Source: Pelagomonas calceolata (Eukaryota > Sar > Pelagophyceae > Pelagomonadales > Pelagomonadaceae). Taken from it: 64,000 bases of DNA. Position 1 is the stretch's first letter. Each line of letters starts with the position of its first letter. The translations under genes were made by a program, and so were the position numbers. Location of the stretch: contig CAKKNE010000002.1 of NCBI GenBank assembly GCA_918797485.1, positions 5,484,501 through 5,548,500 of the forward strand, written 5' to 3'. The notes beneath the pieces are model-generated. The model made no database searches. It worked only from the letters and a program-made list of their open reading frames with translations, and was not told where the DNA came from. Shown one piece after another: positions 43,075 through 52,479 of this stretch.

Positions 43075-43932
43075 ATGAAGCTCGTTGCTCTCGCTCTCGC
43101 CGCTCCCGCCGTGACCGGGCTGCAGTTCGGCTCCAAGCCGGCTGCCCCCAAGGGCGGCTTCCAATTGCCCGCGGCGCCGGCGCTGCCCAGTATGTTTCCG
43201 CGTCGCATGTCCAACGTGCCTTCAAATGTGCTTAAGGCTGCAAGTGAGCTAGGCTTCCAGTCTCGTCTCTCCACTCCCACCTTTCCACGAGTCCACCGTC
43301 GGCCGCGCCGGCGCCGCGCGCGAGTCGCGAAACATTCATGTGATTGCACGCAGGCGAGGTGCCGGTCGCGGCGGTCGGAGCAGCTGCCCTGGCCGGCGCG
43401 CTAGCGCTCTCGGTCGGCAGCGCGGCCGTCGGCGACGGCATCGTCCGCTTCGGCATGCCCTTCGGCGGCGAGGTCCTGGTCCCCGGCGCGCCGTTCCAGC
43501 CCGAGAACGGCTACCTCGGCATGTGGTGCGTCTCTCGCGTCGAAAGCGTCGAGGGGGTATGTCGAGTATCTGTACTTCCGCGCAGGAACTGGGAGAAGCA
43601 GGGCCCGAAGGCCGTGCCCAAGGATCAAACTCCGGAGGCGCAGAAGGCGTTGATGGCGCAATTCCAGGCCGATCGGGCCAAGGTCAGTGACGCAGCGTCT
43701 TCATGAAGCCGTCGACGCGATGCCGCGCCGCGCGAGAGTCCGCGCGTCTCGCGAGGGGAACCGCGGCGACGGCGTCTGTGCCACACAGTTCGACGCCGAG
43801 GCCAAGGCCGAGGGCTTCACGTCGGCCGAGGCGCGCGGCGTAGAGCTTCGCGCGAAGCAGGCCGCGCAGAAGGCTAAGGAGGCCGAGGCGGCGGCGGCCG
43901 CCGCGAAGGCCGCCGCGGCCGCGAAGAAGTAG
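43075..43932 (+). CDS. Plastid-targeted small protein, four exons
   Basis: Exons inferred from GT-AG sites and frame: 43075-43243, 43354-43525, 43586-43682, 43789-43932, giving 193 residues. The N-terminus is bipartite as in secondary plastids: signal peptide MKLVALALAAPAVTG, then LQFGSKPAAPKGG with a Phe near the cleavage point. The mature part has one membrane helix (VAAVGAAALAGALALSVGSAAV), then VRFGMPFGGEVLVPGAPFQPENGYLGMW joined across intron 2 to NWEKQGPKAVPKD, and an Ala/Lys/Glu-rich tail. It is probably a thylakoid or inner-envelope protein that I cannot name. Introns are 110, 60 and 106 bp; the last ends in GTGCCACACAG, like the introner ends elsewhere. Confidence 0.7.
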
Positions 43933-43997
43933 ACGACTAATCTTCTTCGTACGTTAGAACGGGAGGGATAGGGGGGACGGGGACGGGGGGGAATATC

Positions 43998-44726
43998 CTA
44001 CGCCTTCTCGGGCGCCTCGGCGACGGGGAGCGGCGGCGTCCCGCGCGCCTCGTCGACCTTGCCCTTGACGAAGGCCCAGCCCTTCCGCGCGCCGCTCGCC
44101 ACGAGGGAGAACCCCTTCTTGGCCTGCTCGACGACGACGGTTTTGACCACCACATACTTGTCGGCCACGCGCCACTCCTCGAGCTTCGCGCCGATGGCGC
44201 GCGCCACGGCCGGCGCGAAGCGCGCCACGGTGGCCGTCGAGTACAACGACAGGCCCACGGCGCCCTTGGCGCCCGCGAGCGGCAGGTTCGCGAGCTCGCC
44301 GGCCTCGAGCGACGCCGCGACGCCCGCCGCGCCCTGGCTCAGGTCCACGTTCGCCGCGTGGGCCTTGAACCTCCTTAAGTGATCCCGCGACTCGCCCATG
44401 AAGTCCGCGCCGTGCGCCGAGCAGCCGACCACCACATCATCGGCCGTCAAATTTCTGAGGGGAGCAAATGCGGCGTCGAAGGACTCGACCTTCCGTTCCA
44501 CGTCCTGCGCCGACTGTACGGAAGGAGGCACGAGGAACGGCGGCGGCGCGAGGGGGCCCAGGTCGTTTGTAGGGGCCGGCGCGGGCTGGTTGGGATCGTC
44601 CACCACCGCGAGCGTCGCGCCGCCGCTCTGCATCATGGCCGGGTACTTGGGGCTCTGGCTCACCGGGGGCGGTGGTGGTGACGCAACCACGTCGGGCAGG
44701 GCCGCCTCGGTTTGGGGCGCGGCCAT
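43998..44726 (-). CDS. Uncharacterised protein with amphipathic helices
   Basis: The 242-residue product has a Pro/Ala-rich lead (1-75) and then a conserved-looking region: DVERKVESFDAAFAPLRNLTADDVVVGCSAHGADFMGESRDHLRRFKAHAANVD, followed by Gly/Ala-rich helices (GAKGAVGLSLYSTATVARFAPAVARAIGAKLEEW) and a C-terminal KKGFSLVASGARKGWAFVKGKVDEARG. The alternating hydrophobic and basic faces suggest reversible membrane or lipid-droplet binding, which is inference. The frame is open for about 50 codons upstream of the chosen ATG but contains no other ATG. No family recognised. Confidence 0.55.
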   Translation of the reverse strand: MAAPQTEAALPDVVASPPPPPVSQSPKYPAMMQSGGATLAVVDDPNQPAPAPTNDLGPLAPPPFLVPPSVQSAQDVERKVESFDAAFAPLRNLTADDVVVGCSAHGADFMGESRDHLRRFKAHAANVDLSQGAAGVAASLEAGELANLPLAGAKGAVGLSLYSTATVARFAPAVARAIGAKLEEWRVADKYVVVKTVVVEQAKKGFSLVASGARKGWAFVKGKVDEARGTPPLPVAEAPEKA

Positions 44727-45487
44727 CGCGGGCGCCGCGGCGCTCGCCGCGTCGAGGCGCGACCCGGGGCTCGCCGGCTCGCCGCCGGCGACCTCCGGCG
44801 ACGGCGCGGGCCGCTTGGGCTTGTTTTTCTTACCCGTCTTGCTGGGACGGGCGGCGCGAGCAGCGGCTGTTTCCAGCTACTGCTTCGCTCCCTTGCGCAG
44901 CTCCTACCGCAGCCGGAGAACTGGTGACGAAATGTGCTACGCGTGGTAAGAGCGGTAACAGTGCTTCAGCCACGTAACCCTAGGTTATAGCCGACTACAC
45001 GCGCATCCACGCTGTATTTTTTGCCAACAGCTTTGGCGTCGGCATCGATTTTTCCGCCTCCGTTTTTCGCCACGTGTCCTTGCCATTGTTCGCCTCGACG
45101 GATGCCAGCGGAGCAACCGGGAAACGGGACTGATCGAAAACGTGCGGGTGACAGCGAGCAATTTCAGTGAGTGATTGTGTTTGCGACGCAAACGCACAGT
45201 GTGTAGCAGCGCCAACACATTCAAGCGTTCGAGGGTGTACTTCCACTATGGCTGCGGCACCATGCAAGCCGGCGCCGCCGCTCGCGCCTTGCAGTCGCCA
45301 TACAAGCCATGGTTGTGTCTGCAGCCATCGCCGCCGCCCAAACGCGGCCGCCGCGGCCCGCAAGCAACAGCAAGCCGAACAGCCACACGACCGCATCCCC
45401 CCACCGCAGGCCATTTCTTCGCTACGTCGATAGCGATCGAGGAGAGGAGGTACTACCCGTACCGCTTTACTCTCCCCCAAAACAACC
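44727..45487. other. Long spacer upstream of uL1 without recognised elements
   Basis: This 761-bp gap before the uL1 gene has no full CTAG...CTAG element. One GCATCGATTTTT site is at 45042. Frames of up to 178 codons cross it but overlap one another and lack domains. The uL1 5' UTR probably occupies its end; a GCCGCCGC-type stretch lies around 45330-45360. Confidence 0.4.
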
Positions 45488-46177
45488 ATGTCCAAGCTTA
45501 ATAAAGATCTGGTCGAGGGCGCCATCGACAAGATCTTAGCCTACTCGTCGGGCGAGACGATCCAGCACGACGGCGCCGACGTCAAGGGCAAGAAGCGCAA
45601 ATTTGTCGAAACGATTGATTTGCAGATCGCACTCAAGAACTACGACCCCCAGCGCGACAAGCGCTTCTCCGGGACGTTCAAGCTGCCCGTCGTGCCGCGC
45701 CCGAACCTCAAGTGCTGCATCATCGGCAACGCGGTCCACTGCGAAGAGGCCGAGCGCATTGGTGTGGACAAGATGAGTGTTGATGATTTGAAGAAGTTCA
45801 ACAAAAATAAGAAGGTCATCAAGAAGTTCGCCAAGAAGTTCGACGCGTTCCTGGCGTCGGACACGCTCATCAAGCAGATCCCGAGACTGTTGGGCCCCGG
45901 CCTCACGAAGGCGGGCAAGTTCCCGACCCTAATTGAAGGTGGCGCGGACCTCACGGAAAAAATTGATGGTGTTAGAGCCACCATCAAGTTCCAGATGAAG
46001 AAGGTCATGTGCCTGAACGTCGCCGTCGGCAACGTGTCCATGGAGAAGGCGCAGATCGTGACGAACGTGACCCTGGCGTCGAACTTCCTCGCGTCGCTGC
46101 TCAAGAAGAACTGGCAGAACATCAAGGTGCTCTACGTCAAGTCGACGATGGGCCCGCCGCAGCAGATCTTCTTCTAG
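45488..46177 (+). CDS. RPL10A: Cytosolic ribosomal protein uL1 (RPL10A)
   Basis: Full-length uL1, 229 residues with start on [17 protein letters not shown] and the typical run [46 protein letters not shown] and [10 protein letters not shown]. It forms the L1 stalk of the 60S subunit at the tRNA exit site. The CHCEEA and [37 protein letters not shown] segments match eukaryotic rather than bacterial L1. Intronless here. Its 3' neighbour is convergent, 113 bp away. Confidence 0.97.
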   Translation: MSKLNKDLVEGAIDKILAYSSGETIQHDGADVKGKKRKFVETIDLQIALKNYDPQRDKRFSGTFKLPVVPRPNLKCCIIGNAVHCEEAERIGVDKMSVDDLKKFNKNKKVIKKFAKKFDAFLASDTLIKQIPRLLGPGLTKAGKFPTLIEGGADLTEKIDGVRATIKFQMKKVMCLNVAVGNVSMEKAQIVTNVTLASNFLASLLKKNWQNIKVLYVKSTMGPPQQIFF

Positions 46178-46290
46178 GCGCGGTTGCCTAACCTGAGGGT
46201 ATTCTCATTCCCATCGAGGGGTCGCGTCGACGGACGTCGTGTGGCGAACGCGGAATCATTCGTGGGGGAATCGCGCCGGCTTAGAAAACA

Positions 46291-47835
46291 CTACTCACTT
46301 ACATCATCACCACGGGCAATCATTGCGTCGGCCCGCAGCACCCGCGCCCGGCACTTCTCGTGCGCCGGATCTAGGAGAAGCGCCGCGCGGCACTCCAGTA
46401 ATGCAGCTTGAGGGTCGCGGAGCCGCAACAGCGCCTCGGCGCGGTTCGCGTGCGCCGCGACCGCCAGCGCCGCCGCGTCGGCGCTCAGGCGTGGGCCGTG
46501 CACTAATCTACGGCACCACGCGAAGCGCGCCTCGGCGTCGTCCCACAAATCCTGCGAAGCGCACGCGTTGCCCTGGTCCTTCAGAGCCGCCGCTCGTTCC
46601 AGGTCCGGCGGCATGGTTATCCGGGACGCACCGAGGACGGCGCGCGCGCTGTAGAACGCCTCGACGACGCAGGGACCGCCCGCCGCCCGCAGCCCTACCA
46701 AATCCTGGGCAGCCTCGGCCTCGTCGTAAACGTTTTCGTTGAGATAGGGCCAGCCCCGCGCGAGGCGTCTTAAAGATAACGCAGAAGCCTCGGGCACCGC
46801 CCACGCGCCAGGCTCGTCCTCCCTTAACGAAGCGTAGCAGTCCACGAGGAGCGCGCTGCAAGGTCTTCTTCTACCAAAAAAGCGCGCGAGCGCGGCCTCC
46901 TCGACGGGACCTTCCCCAAAGACGCGGCGCCGCGGCGGGTCGAAGCGCGTCGGGTCCGTCGCCTCGCGGCCGCAGACGTCGGCCAAAGCCCGCTCGAGCG
47001 CCGCGACGCCGCCGGCTTCCACGAGTACACGGCGCGCCTCGACGGCGTCTTTTGATGAGGCGGCCCCGGACCCACGGCACAAAACGCAGGCGGCGACGCA
47101 CGCGTCCGGCAGCGCGTCTTCCAATGGAGCCGCCTCGGACGGCGCGCCCGCGTGGGCCAGCACCTCGCAGAGGACTCCCGCAAAGCCGTCCGCCTCCACA
47201 AGATCGCGCCGTCGATCCAGCGCCGCGTGGCCCGCGGCGAGGGCCCCGAGGAACGTGGACCCGGCGCCGCGGAGCGCCGCGGCACGCCGCGCCGCGGACG
47301 CCGCGTCGCCTCCCACTCTAGCTTCCGTCGCGCGCCGTCGCAATGCCACAAGTGCCGCGGCGCCGCCCGCCGCGACGACCATCGAAGCGAACTCCGGCGG
47401 CTCACTCAAAACGCGCGCCGCGGCGCCGCGGACGTCTCCTCCCGTAGCGACGTGCGCGACGACTAACGCCGCGGTCGTGGTCTCGTCGATCAGCTCCTGG
47501 GGCGGTTCTGGCGCGGGCGCGTCCTCTTGACAGACCGCGAGGAGGTACGGCGAGCCCGTCTGCCTTTTGAAGGACCGCGCGACGCGCGCGTGGACCGCGT
47601 CCACCTCTTCTCCAAGGTCGATCTCGGACCCGTCGTGGAAGAGGCGCTGCGCGCCGACGGCCTTTGCTACCTCGCTTAGAGGTTTTGACCCGCGCAGCGC
47701 GACGGCGACTATTCTGATCCGGTCCTCGGGCTTCACGACGGCGAGCGTGACTTGTTGCTCATCTTCATCTAGTGTAAGCGTCAGGCCCGGCCGCGGGGCG
47801 AACTCGACCTCCGCCTCGGCCGAGAAGGCTGCCAT
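46291..47835 (-). CDS. ARM-like and TPR protein
   Basis: The 514-residue product starts with a beta-rich segment (EVEFAPRPGLTLTLDEDEQQVTLAVVKPEDRIRIVAVALRG, about 1-105) reminiscent of PDZ or ubiquitin-like folds. Residues about 110-330 are helical repeats of armadillo type (AALVVAHVATGG, MVVAAGGAAALVALRRRATEA, VLVEAGGVAALERALADV). The C-terminal 100 residues contain TPR-like helices (LKDQGNACASQDLWDDAEARFAWCRRLV, ANRAEALLRLRDPQAALLECRAALLLDPAHEKCRARVLRADAMI). Such combinations occur in chaperone-binding scaffolds. No enzyme site. The 113-bp 3' spacer contains CCCATCGA and GTCGACGG, a weak echo of the introner-core palindrome. Confidence 0.75.
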   Translation of the reverse strand: MAAFSAEAEVEFAPRPGLTLTLDEDEQQVTLAVVKPEDRIRIVAVALRGSKPLSEVAKAVGAQRLFHDGSEIDLGEEVDAVHARVARSFKRQTGSPYLLAVCQEDAPAPEPPQELIDETTTAALVVAHVATGGDVRGAAARVLSEPPEFASMVVAAGGAAALVALRRRATEARVGGDAASAARRAAALRGAGSTFLGALAAGHAALDRRRDLVEADGFAGVLCEVLAHAGAPSEAAPLEDALPDACVAACVLCRGSGAASSKDAVEARRVLVEAGGVAALERALADVCGREATDPTRFDPPRRRVFGEGPVEEAALARFFGRRRPCSALLVDCYASLREDEPGAWAVPEASALSLRRLARGWPYLNENVYDEAEAAQDLVGLRAAGGPCVVEAFYSARAVLGASRITMPPDLERAAALKDQGNACASQDLWDDAEARFAWCRRLVHGPRLSADAAALAVAAHANRAEALLRLRDPQAALLECRAALLLDPAHEKCRARVLRADAMIARGDDVSE

Positions 47836-48024
47836 GGTCTTGGTTTGGGCAGCCCTGGTCTTGCTTGAGTGGCTGCAGAGTGTCCCCGTCGGAGCGCTAC
47901 TCTGCAGCCTCAGGAGTGCCAGCAGCGGTCAAAATCCGGCTCTGACTACCTCTCCACCAATTCAGCCAGGGCTGGGTCGTGGGCCGGGCAGCCTTTTTTT
48001 GGCTTTTACCCCCAAAAATAGCTT

Positions 48025-48046
48025 GCTAGTGTCTTAGCCCGCTAGC
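48025..48046. promoter_or_regulatory. CTAG...CTAG promoter element upstream of the ARM/TPR gene
   Basis: GCTAGTGTCTTAGCCC followed by GCTAGC, reverse orientation, preceded by a short A/T-rich run (CAAAAATAGC). It lies 190 bp upstream of the leftward start codon at 47835. The 342-bp gap has a gene 3' end on its other side, so the element belongs to the ARM/TPR gene. Confidence 0.6.
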
Positions 48047-48177
48047 TGCGCGCGGCCTTTGCGCTCGCCCACTAGTCCTTGGGGGCTATTCAGGCGGGTC
48101 GCACTGATCCAGGCGACCCGCACCGTCACAGAAAACCATCACGCGACGCGAGGACGGGAAGGCAGCAACGAGTCCTA

Positions 48178-49704
48178 TCACTTCTTCTTAAACAGGAGCA
48201 ACAAACCCCCAGAACCGGTCCGCACCACACAAACGTCGTCGACGAGCCGCAATAATTCGGCGTCGAAGGCGTCCTCGACGAACGCGGCCGCGAAGCTCGG
48301 TGCCACACCTGATCGTGTCGCCTTCAGCGCCTCGGACGCGAGCGTCCGATCCAAGTCGCCGGTCCAGGTCACCGTGCCCACCAGGGGAAACATCAGGGTC
48401 CTCTCAACAATGCCCCGGTCGACGTCGACCGTTATGGACGGCGGACTGTATTTCTTCGTGTACTCCTCCGACTCCATCACGACGTTCCACGTCCCCTGCA
48501 ACCGCGACGCCAGCGGCTCTGTCCCCTCAAAATCGTCCCCTGTGAACCGCCCCTCGGCCAGCGCCTTGAGCGCGTCGGCGCATCGCGACTCGGACACGAA
48601 CGCACTCCTTCCTAAAGCTGCTCGCCGAAGCGTCTCGTCGACGGCCTGCAATGACTCCAACTTGATCGCTTTCGTGGCCGACGACAGGGCCACACTACTA
48701 CCAGTCGCGTAGGCGTTGTCCACGCGCCGTCTCGTAGCGGATAAATCTAATTCAAAAGCACCGCGCGCCATCTTCGCCGCCTCGGAATCGGCGTAGCTAC
48801 CTACACTGAGTTTGTCGGCGGCCTCAAACCCAAAAGAGAGTTGTTTGGCCCTTCGTTTGACGTCGGCGATCGGCGACAGCACGAGCGCGGCATAAACTTT
48901 CTTCGCCGACGCCGCGTCGCCGTTCGCCTCGTGACACAAGGCTAGCTCCAGTAACGCATCCGCACCTCGTTGCGTCTTGGCCGTGCAGTACTTCGTCGCG
49001 ATCGGCTCCAGGGCCCGTACCGCGCCGTACGCGTCGCCCCTCTTCACCAATAACTGCGCCCGCCGCGTAGCGTTCCGGATCTCGCCTTCGTATCGATCGA
49101 TGACGCGTTCGTCGGCCTGGTTCTTTTCTCGAAATCTTTTTAACCTTTCGGCCGTCTCCCGGGCCTTCGTCTCATTTACGACGTTGTTCTGTTCTGGGGC
49201 ACCGACGCCGATGCGTTTCCCGCCGCCGAACGCCTTCGAGATGTCCGCGGGCCGCTCGAAGACGCCCCAACTTCCCGAACCGGTCGGTTTATGCGTCTCC
49301 TGTTCGGTCGGTGGTGCCCAGGACCCGCCAATCCCAGACGTCGTCTTGACTGCGGCGTCCTCCAGCTCTTTGAGGATCGAACCACCGCCCCCGAACAGCG
49401 CCTCGCCCTCGTTCATCGCTTCGCTGAAGCCGGCCTCCTCGACCTTCTTTGATGATGCCTTTCGTGCCAAATCGGCCTCGTCCATCCTTTCCCCATCATA
49501 CCGCCGTCCCTGGGACTTGTACTCGCGGAGCTCGGCCATTTTTTTTCGGACCTCGGCCATCCGCTTCGCCCGAGCCTCAGCCTCGGGCATGATCGTCTTC
49601 GGGAGGTCGTCGGGCCGGATGGCGCGCGTGTGCGTGGCCGGGCGCTGGGGTGGTGGAGGCGCGAAGGCGAGCGCCGCGCCCGCGAGCGTGAGGAGGACCC
49701 GCAT
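48178..49704 (-). CDS. Plastid-targeted protein with fibrillin (PAP)-like domain
   Basis: The leader MRVLLTLAGAALAFAPPPPQ is a signal peptide followed by an AFAP motif, the import signature of stramenopile plastids. The 508-residue product then has a charged region with a coiled coil (ARAKRMAEVRKKMAELREYKSQ), TPR-like helices (DAYGAVRALEPIATKYCTAKTQRGADALLELALCHEANGDAASAKKVYAALVLSP, about 215-280), and a C-terminal plastid-lipid-associated/fibrillin-like barrel (about 395-508: LQGTWNVVMESEEYTKKY ... VDRGIVERTLMFPLVGTVTWTGDL ... VVRTGSGGLLLLFKK). Fibrillins sit on thylakoids and plastoglobules and bind quinones or carotenoids. Domain call by eye. Confidence 0.75.
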   Translation of the reverse strand: MRVLLTLAGAALAFAPPPPQRPATHTRAIRPDDLPKTIMPEAEARAKRMAEVRKKMAELREYKSQGRRYDGERMDEADLARKASSKKVEEAGFSEAMNEGEALFGGGGSILKELEDAAVKTTSGIGGSWAPPTEQETHKPTGSGSWGVFERPADISKAFGGGKRIGVGAPEQNNVVNETKARETAERLKRFREKNQADERVIDRYEGEIRNATRRAQLLVKRGDAYGAVRALEPIATKYCTAKTQRGADALLELALCHEANGDAASAKKVYAALVLSPIADVKRRAKQLSFGFEAADKLSVGSYADSEAAKMARGAFELDLSATRRRVDNAYATGSSVALSSATKAIKLESLQAVDETLRRAALGRSAFVSESRCADALKALAEGRFTGDDFEGTEPLASRLQGTWNVVMESEEYTKKYSPPSITVDVDRGIVERTLMFPLVGTVTWTGDLDRTLASEALKATRSGVAPSFAAAFVEDAFDAELLRLVDDVCVVRTGSGGLLLLFKKK

Positions 49705-49913
49705 GCTTGCACCTGGTGCGCGAATCGGGCTGCGCTTTTTGTCTGTGGGAGAGCAGTGGCAAAAAGGTCTCCCAAACTTGCCTTCGCTGCAGAGTTACGC
49801 GTGCACTGTCGAGCACTGATGCGATCGAGCGTCTGACCGGCGCACCCTTGCAACTCAACTGCAGCAGTCCACTCGTATCCAGCGGCAGTCGTGGCCGCCG
49901 GCCGCCGGTGTTT

Positions 49914-49935
49914 CTAGTGCCTTACAGACGCTAGC
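49914..49935. promoter_or_regulatory. CTAG...CTAG promoter element upstream of the fibrillin-like gene
   Basis: CTAGTGCCTTACAGACGCTAGC, written 5'-CTAGTGCCTTACAG then ACGCTAGC. It lies 210 bp upstream of the leftward start codon at 49704. Confidence 0.55.
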
Positions 49936-50001
49936 CCCGCGCTATACGTCTCTAGAAGGAGGTTTAGGCGACACACACAGACGCGCGGCGAAGCCTCACG
50001 G

Positions 50002-50478
50002 CTACACCGCCGGCTTAGCGGCCTCCGCGGCCCGCGCCTCCTCGTCGAGGCGCCGGCGCTTGGCCGCGCGCGCGGCGGCTTCAGGGTTCACGTTGGGGTT
50101 GTTGTCGCGCAGGTACTCGGACATCCATTTGATCGGGTCCTCGGGCCGCACCTGCGTGGTTGTTTGGTCGTTGTCTCAGTGCCGACGGTAGAGCCTCGCG
50201 ATCGACGCGATCACAAGCGGACGCCGGCCAAGCACCTTCACGAGCTCGGCCATGCCGTCGAGCATGATGGGGACGATAGTCTGATCCAAATAGGTGCGGA
50301 TCGGCAAATTCCAGACGGCCGAGTCGCGCGCGGCGGCGCCGGGCGGCAGCGTCGCCGGCGGCCCGGGCGCGGGCGCGGGCTCCGCGGGCTTAGGCTTGGG
50401 CGCCGGCGGCGCAACGGGCGCGGCGGGCGGCGCGGCCGGCGGCGCCGCGGGGGCTGTGGTCGCAGGAGGCGCCTCCAT
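50002..50478 (-). CDS. DPY30: DPY30 homologue (COMPASS subunit), two exons
   Basis: Exons 50236-50478 and 50002-50151 (reverse strand) join in phase 0 to give 130 residues. The Dpy-30 dimerisation motif spans the junction: NLPIRTYLDQTIVPIMLDGMAELVK joined to VRPEDPIKWMSEYLRDNNPNVNP. In SET1/MLL complexes this dimer docks onto ASH2L and supports H3K4 methylation; it also occurs in ciliary proteins. An Ala/Pro/Lys-rich lead of 75 residues precedes it and a basic helix with KRRRLDEEA, a likely nuclear signal, follows. Without splicing the motif would stop halfway. The intron is 84 bp (50152-50235) with GTGC and ACGCAG ends, and holds a dispersed repeat. Confidence 0.92.
50191..50233. repeat. Dispersed repeat copy A inside the DPY30 intron
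   Basis: GAGCCTCGCGATCGACGCG ... CGGACGCCGGCCAAGC. It fills half of the intron and ends 3 bases from the exon. Copy B is at 50805-50854. Confidence 0.7.
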
Positions 50479-50631
50479 GTCTCTACAGAGAGCACAGGCC
50501 TCGTGGGCAAGAAGCGGAGCTGTTGAGACTCGCTGCGGCGACCGTTGGCAACGGCGACGACGTCCAGCGATGAAATTACTGCACTCTAGACGGAGCGCGG
50601 GCAACAGCGGGCTTTGCTTGAGAGACGGAAT

Positions 50632-50653
50632 CCTAGTGGCCGAGTACGCTAGC
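50632..50653. promoter_or_regulatory. Weak CTAG...CTAG element between divergent genes
   Basis: CCTAGTGGCCGAGTACGCTAG keeps both CTAG ends and the 12-base spacing but not the TAAGACA core. It lies in the 384-bp gap between the DPY30 start (50478) and the coiled-coil gene start (50863), about 154 and 210 bp away. Confidence 0.35.
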
Positions 50654-50804
50654 CTTTATTCCCTCGCGCACCGGCCGGGCCACAGGGCAAGGTCTCGTCA
50701 TTACAAGAGCTCGTCCGGAGCTCATAGATGCGCGTACTGAACGCGACGAGCTGCCCTCCGTTCCAATAACTAAGCCCTCAGGGTGGTGGCAAGGGGCTGC
50801 CCCA

Positions 50805-50854
50805 GAGCCTCACGCTATCGACGCGACGCGATCACAATCGGACGCCGGCCAAGC
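50805..50854. repeat. Dispersed repeat copy B just before a start codon
   Basis: GAGCCTCACGCTATCGACGCG ... CGGACGCCGGCCAAGC shares nearly all bases with the repeat in the DPY30 intron, in the same genomic orientation, with a 6-8 base insertion in the middle. It ends 8 bp before the ATG at 50863. Confidence 0.7.
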
Positions 50855-50862
50855 CGCCAAGC

Positions 50863-51411
50863 ATGCCGCCCAAAAAGTCCAGCAAGGCCCTCGCGAAGCT
50901 CCAGAAGCAAATCCAACGCGTCGAGGACGAGTCGGTAAAACAGCAGCAAAGGAACCGGCACCTCCGTTTAGATGTGGAGCGCCTCGGGACGGTGCTGGAA
51001 CGGCGCACGCGCGAGCGCGACGTGGCCTACGCCGAGCTCGAGACGATTCTTGAGAGAAGGCCGACCAAGCTCAAGACCGTCCAGGCGCTCACGAAGGAGC
51101 ACGACAAGCTCGCGAAGCGCCTCACGAAAGACGCCCGTTCAAATGCCGCTTCGTTCACGGAGACGGCGTCGACTCCACAAGCTACTGATTTGTGGGAGTT
51201 GAGGGTGGCGGAGGAAGAATATCAGCTCGAGGTCGCACGTCTCAAACCTTTGGCGGATCGTCTGGCGCGCCTGGACTTTGCGCTGGCCGAGGAGCAGGAC
51301 GAGGATGCGCGGGATAGGTTGGGCGTCGAGCGGGCCGCAGTTTTGTCGAAGATGCGCGGCGATGACTTCTGGGCGCCCAATCAAGGGGGTGGTAACGGGC
51401 AGTTTGGGTAG
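50863..51411 (+). CDS. Coiled-coil protein
   Basis: A 182-residue product, almost wholly helical: SKALAKLQKQIQRVEDESVKQQQRNRHLRLDVERLGTVLERRTRERDVAYAELETILERR and a second coil LRVAEEEYQLEVARLKPLADRLARLDFALAEEQDEDARDRL. The end (DDFWAPNQGGGNGQFG) is a short Gly-rich tail. Such small coiled coils occur in flagellar and centriolar proteins, but nothing here proves it. The dispersed repeat right before the ATG should be in its 5' UTR. Confidence 0.65.
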   Translation: MPPKKSSKALAKLQKQIQRVEDESVKQQQRNRHLRLDVERLGTVLERRTRERDVAYAELETILERRPTKLKTVQALTKEHDKLAKRLTKDARSNAASFTETASTPQATDLWELRVAEEEYQLEVARLKPLADRLARLDFALAEEQDEDARDRLGVERAAVLSKMRGDDFWAPNQGGGNGQFG

Positions 51412-52129
51412 TAGCACTGGCCTCGAACTGTGGCGCGTCGCGGCGAGATGGAGCGAGCCCTCTCTGGGAGCTTTGGTCGGCGGCGCGCTCGGGCACCGCG
51501 AGTCCACGAGACAAAATGCGGGAAATGGCGATGGCCGTCCTGTGTGCATGCCCCATTCGTGCCGGGGAGTGCCTATAGCTGCGAAAGAGTTTGAGCTGGG
51601 CCCTCGAGATAATCCTAGTAGGCATCAGCGAGCAGGCTGTCTCCAAATTAGGCTGGGCTTAAACGAGACGTGCGGAGCAGCGTGGCAGTCAAGAACTGGT
51701 GGAGAGAGACGGATTGAGCCACGGGCTGAGGCCTGTCGATTTTCAGCGGGCGCCGGGACGGCTGTGGTGCCAAAAGCGAGTTGAGCTGCAGCAGCCCTTG
51801 GGACCGCCGCAGCGGTGCCGCGGCACCTCCGCTGGCAACGCAGACACCCTTCGAGGCCTGCGGTGACCTCGTGGCTGCCGCGGGTGGCTCCGCATCGCGC
51901 GCTGCACCCGCGCGCCGCCGTTCGGCCTCGGGCGCCTCCCGGGCACGACTGAGCGCTGGCCGCGGCGCGCGCTCGCCGACGCCGTCGAGGCGGCGGAGCG
52001 CTCGCTGGCCGCAGCGGCGGGCCGGGAGGCGACTAAGCGTGAGAGAGCCGAGAGGACGCCGCCGCCGCGAGATTTAAACCACGATCGTCCGCGCAGGCCG
52101 CCGCCGCCGGTAGGGACGCGCAGGGCACG
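51412..52129. other. GC-rich spacer upstream of eL42
   Basis: No gene is convincing in these 718 bp. A + strand frame at 51781-52077 encodes only Ala/Arg/Ser-rich residues. Another open stretch near 51950-52140 encodes ALADAVEAAERSLAAAAGREATK but has no ATG and ends at the eL42 start. CCTAGTAGGCATCAGC near 51613 is at most a fragment of the CTAG element. The end of the spacer (ATTTAAACCACGATC, 52072-52086) may hold the eL42 core promoter. Confidence 0.35.
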
Positions 52130-52444
52130 ATGGTGAACGTCCCCAAGGAGCGCAAGACGTACTGCAAGAACAAGAAATGCCGGAAGCACCAGGTCCACAA
52201 GGTGACGCAGTACAAGGCCGGCAAGGCCAGTAACTTCGCCCAGGGCAAGCGACGGTACGACTCGAAGCAGATGGGCTTCGGCGGCCAGACCAAGCCCGTC
52301 TTCCACAAGAAGGCGAAAACCACCAAAAAGATCGTGCTCCGATTGGAGTGCAAAACGTGCAAGGCCAAGAAGCAGCTCAAGATCAAGCGGTGCAAGCACT
52401 TCGAGTTGGGAGAGAAGAAGAAGGCGACGGGCCACGTCTACTAA
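52130..52444 (+). CDS. RPL36A: Cytosolic ribosomal protein eL42 (RPL36A/RPL44)
   Basis: Full-length eL42, 104 residues: [34 protein letters not shown], the [19 protein letters not shown] segment that lines the E site, and two CxxC-type pairs ([25 protein letters not shown]) forming a zinc ribbon. The Pro after QTK (the position at which Gln gives cycloheximide resistance in some yeasts) is Pro here, the sensitive form. Intronless. Confidence 0.97.
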   Translation: MVNVPKERKTYCKNKKCRKHQVHKVTQYKAGKASNFAQGKRRYDSKQMGFGGQTKPVFHKKAKTTKKIVLRLECKTCKAKKQLKIKRCKHFELGEKKKATGHVY

Positions 52445-52479
52445 CTTGGAGTTTGTGAAACGGGTCCCCGGGGTCACAT

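Noticed and set aside
2942-50478. A chromatin gene cluster (BIN4-like, modification-like gene, ASF1, NZF protein, DPY30)
   Set aside because: The genes are spread over 48 kb among unrelated ones, on both strands. Eukaryotic gene order of this kind does not show shared function.
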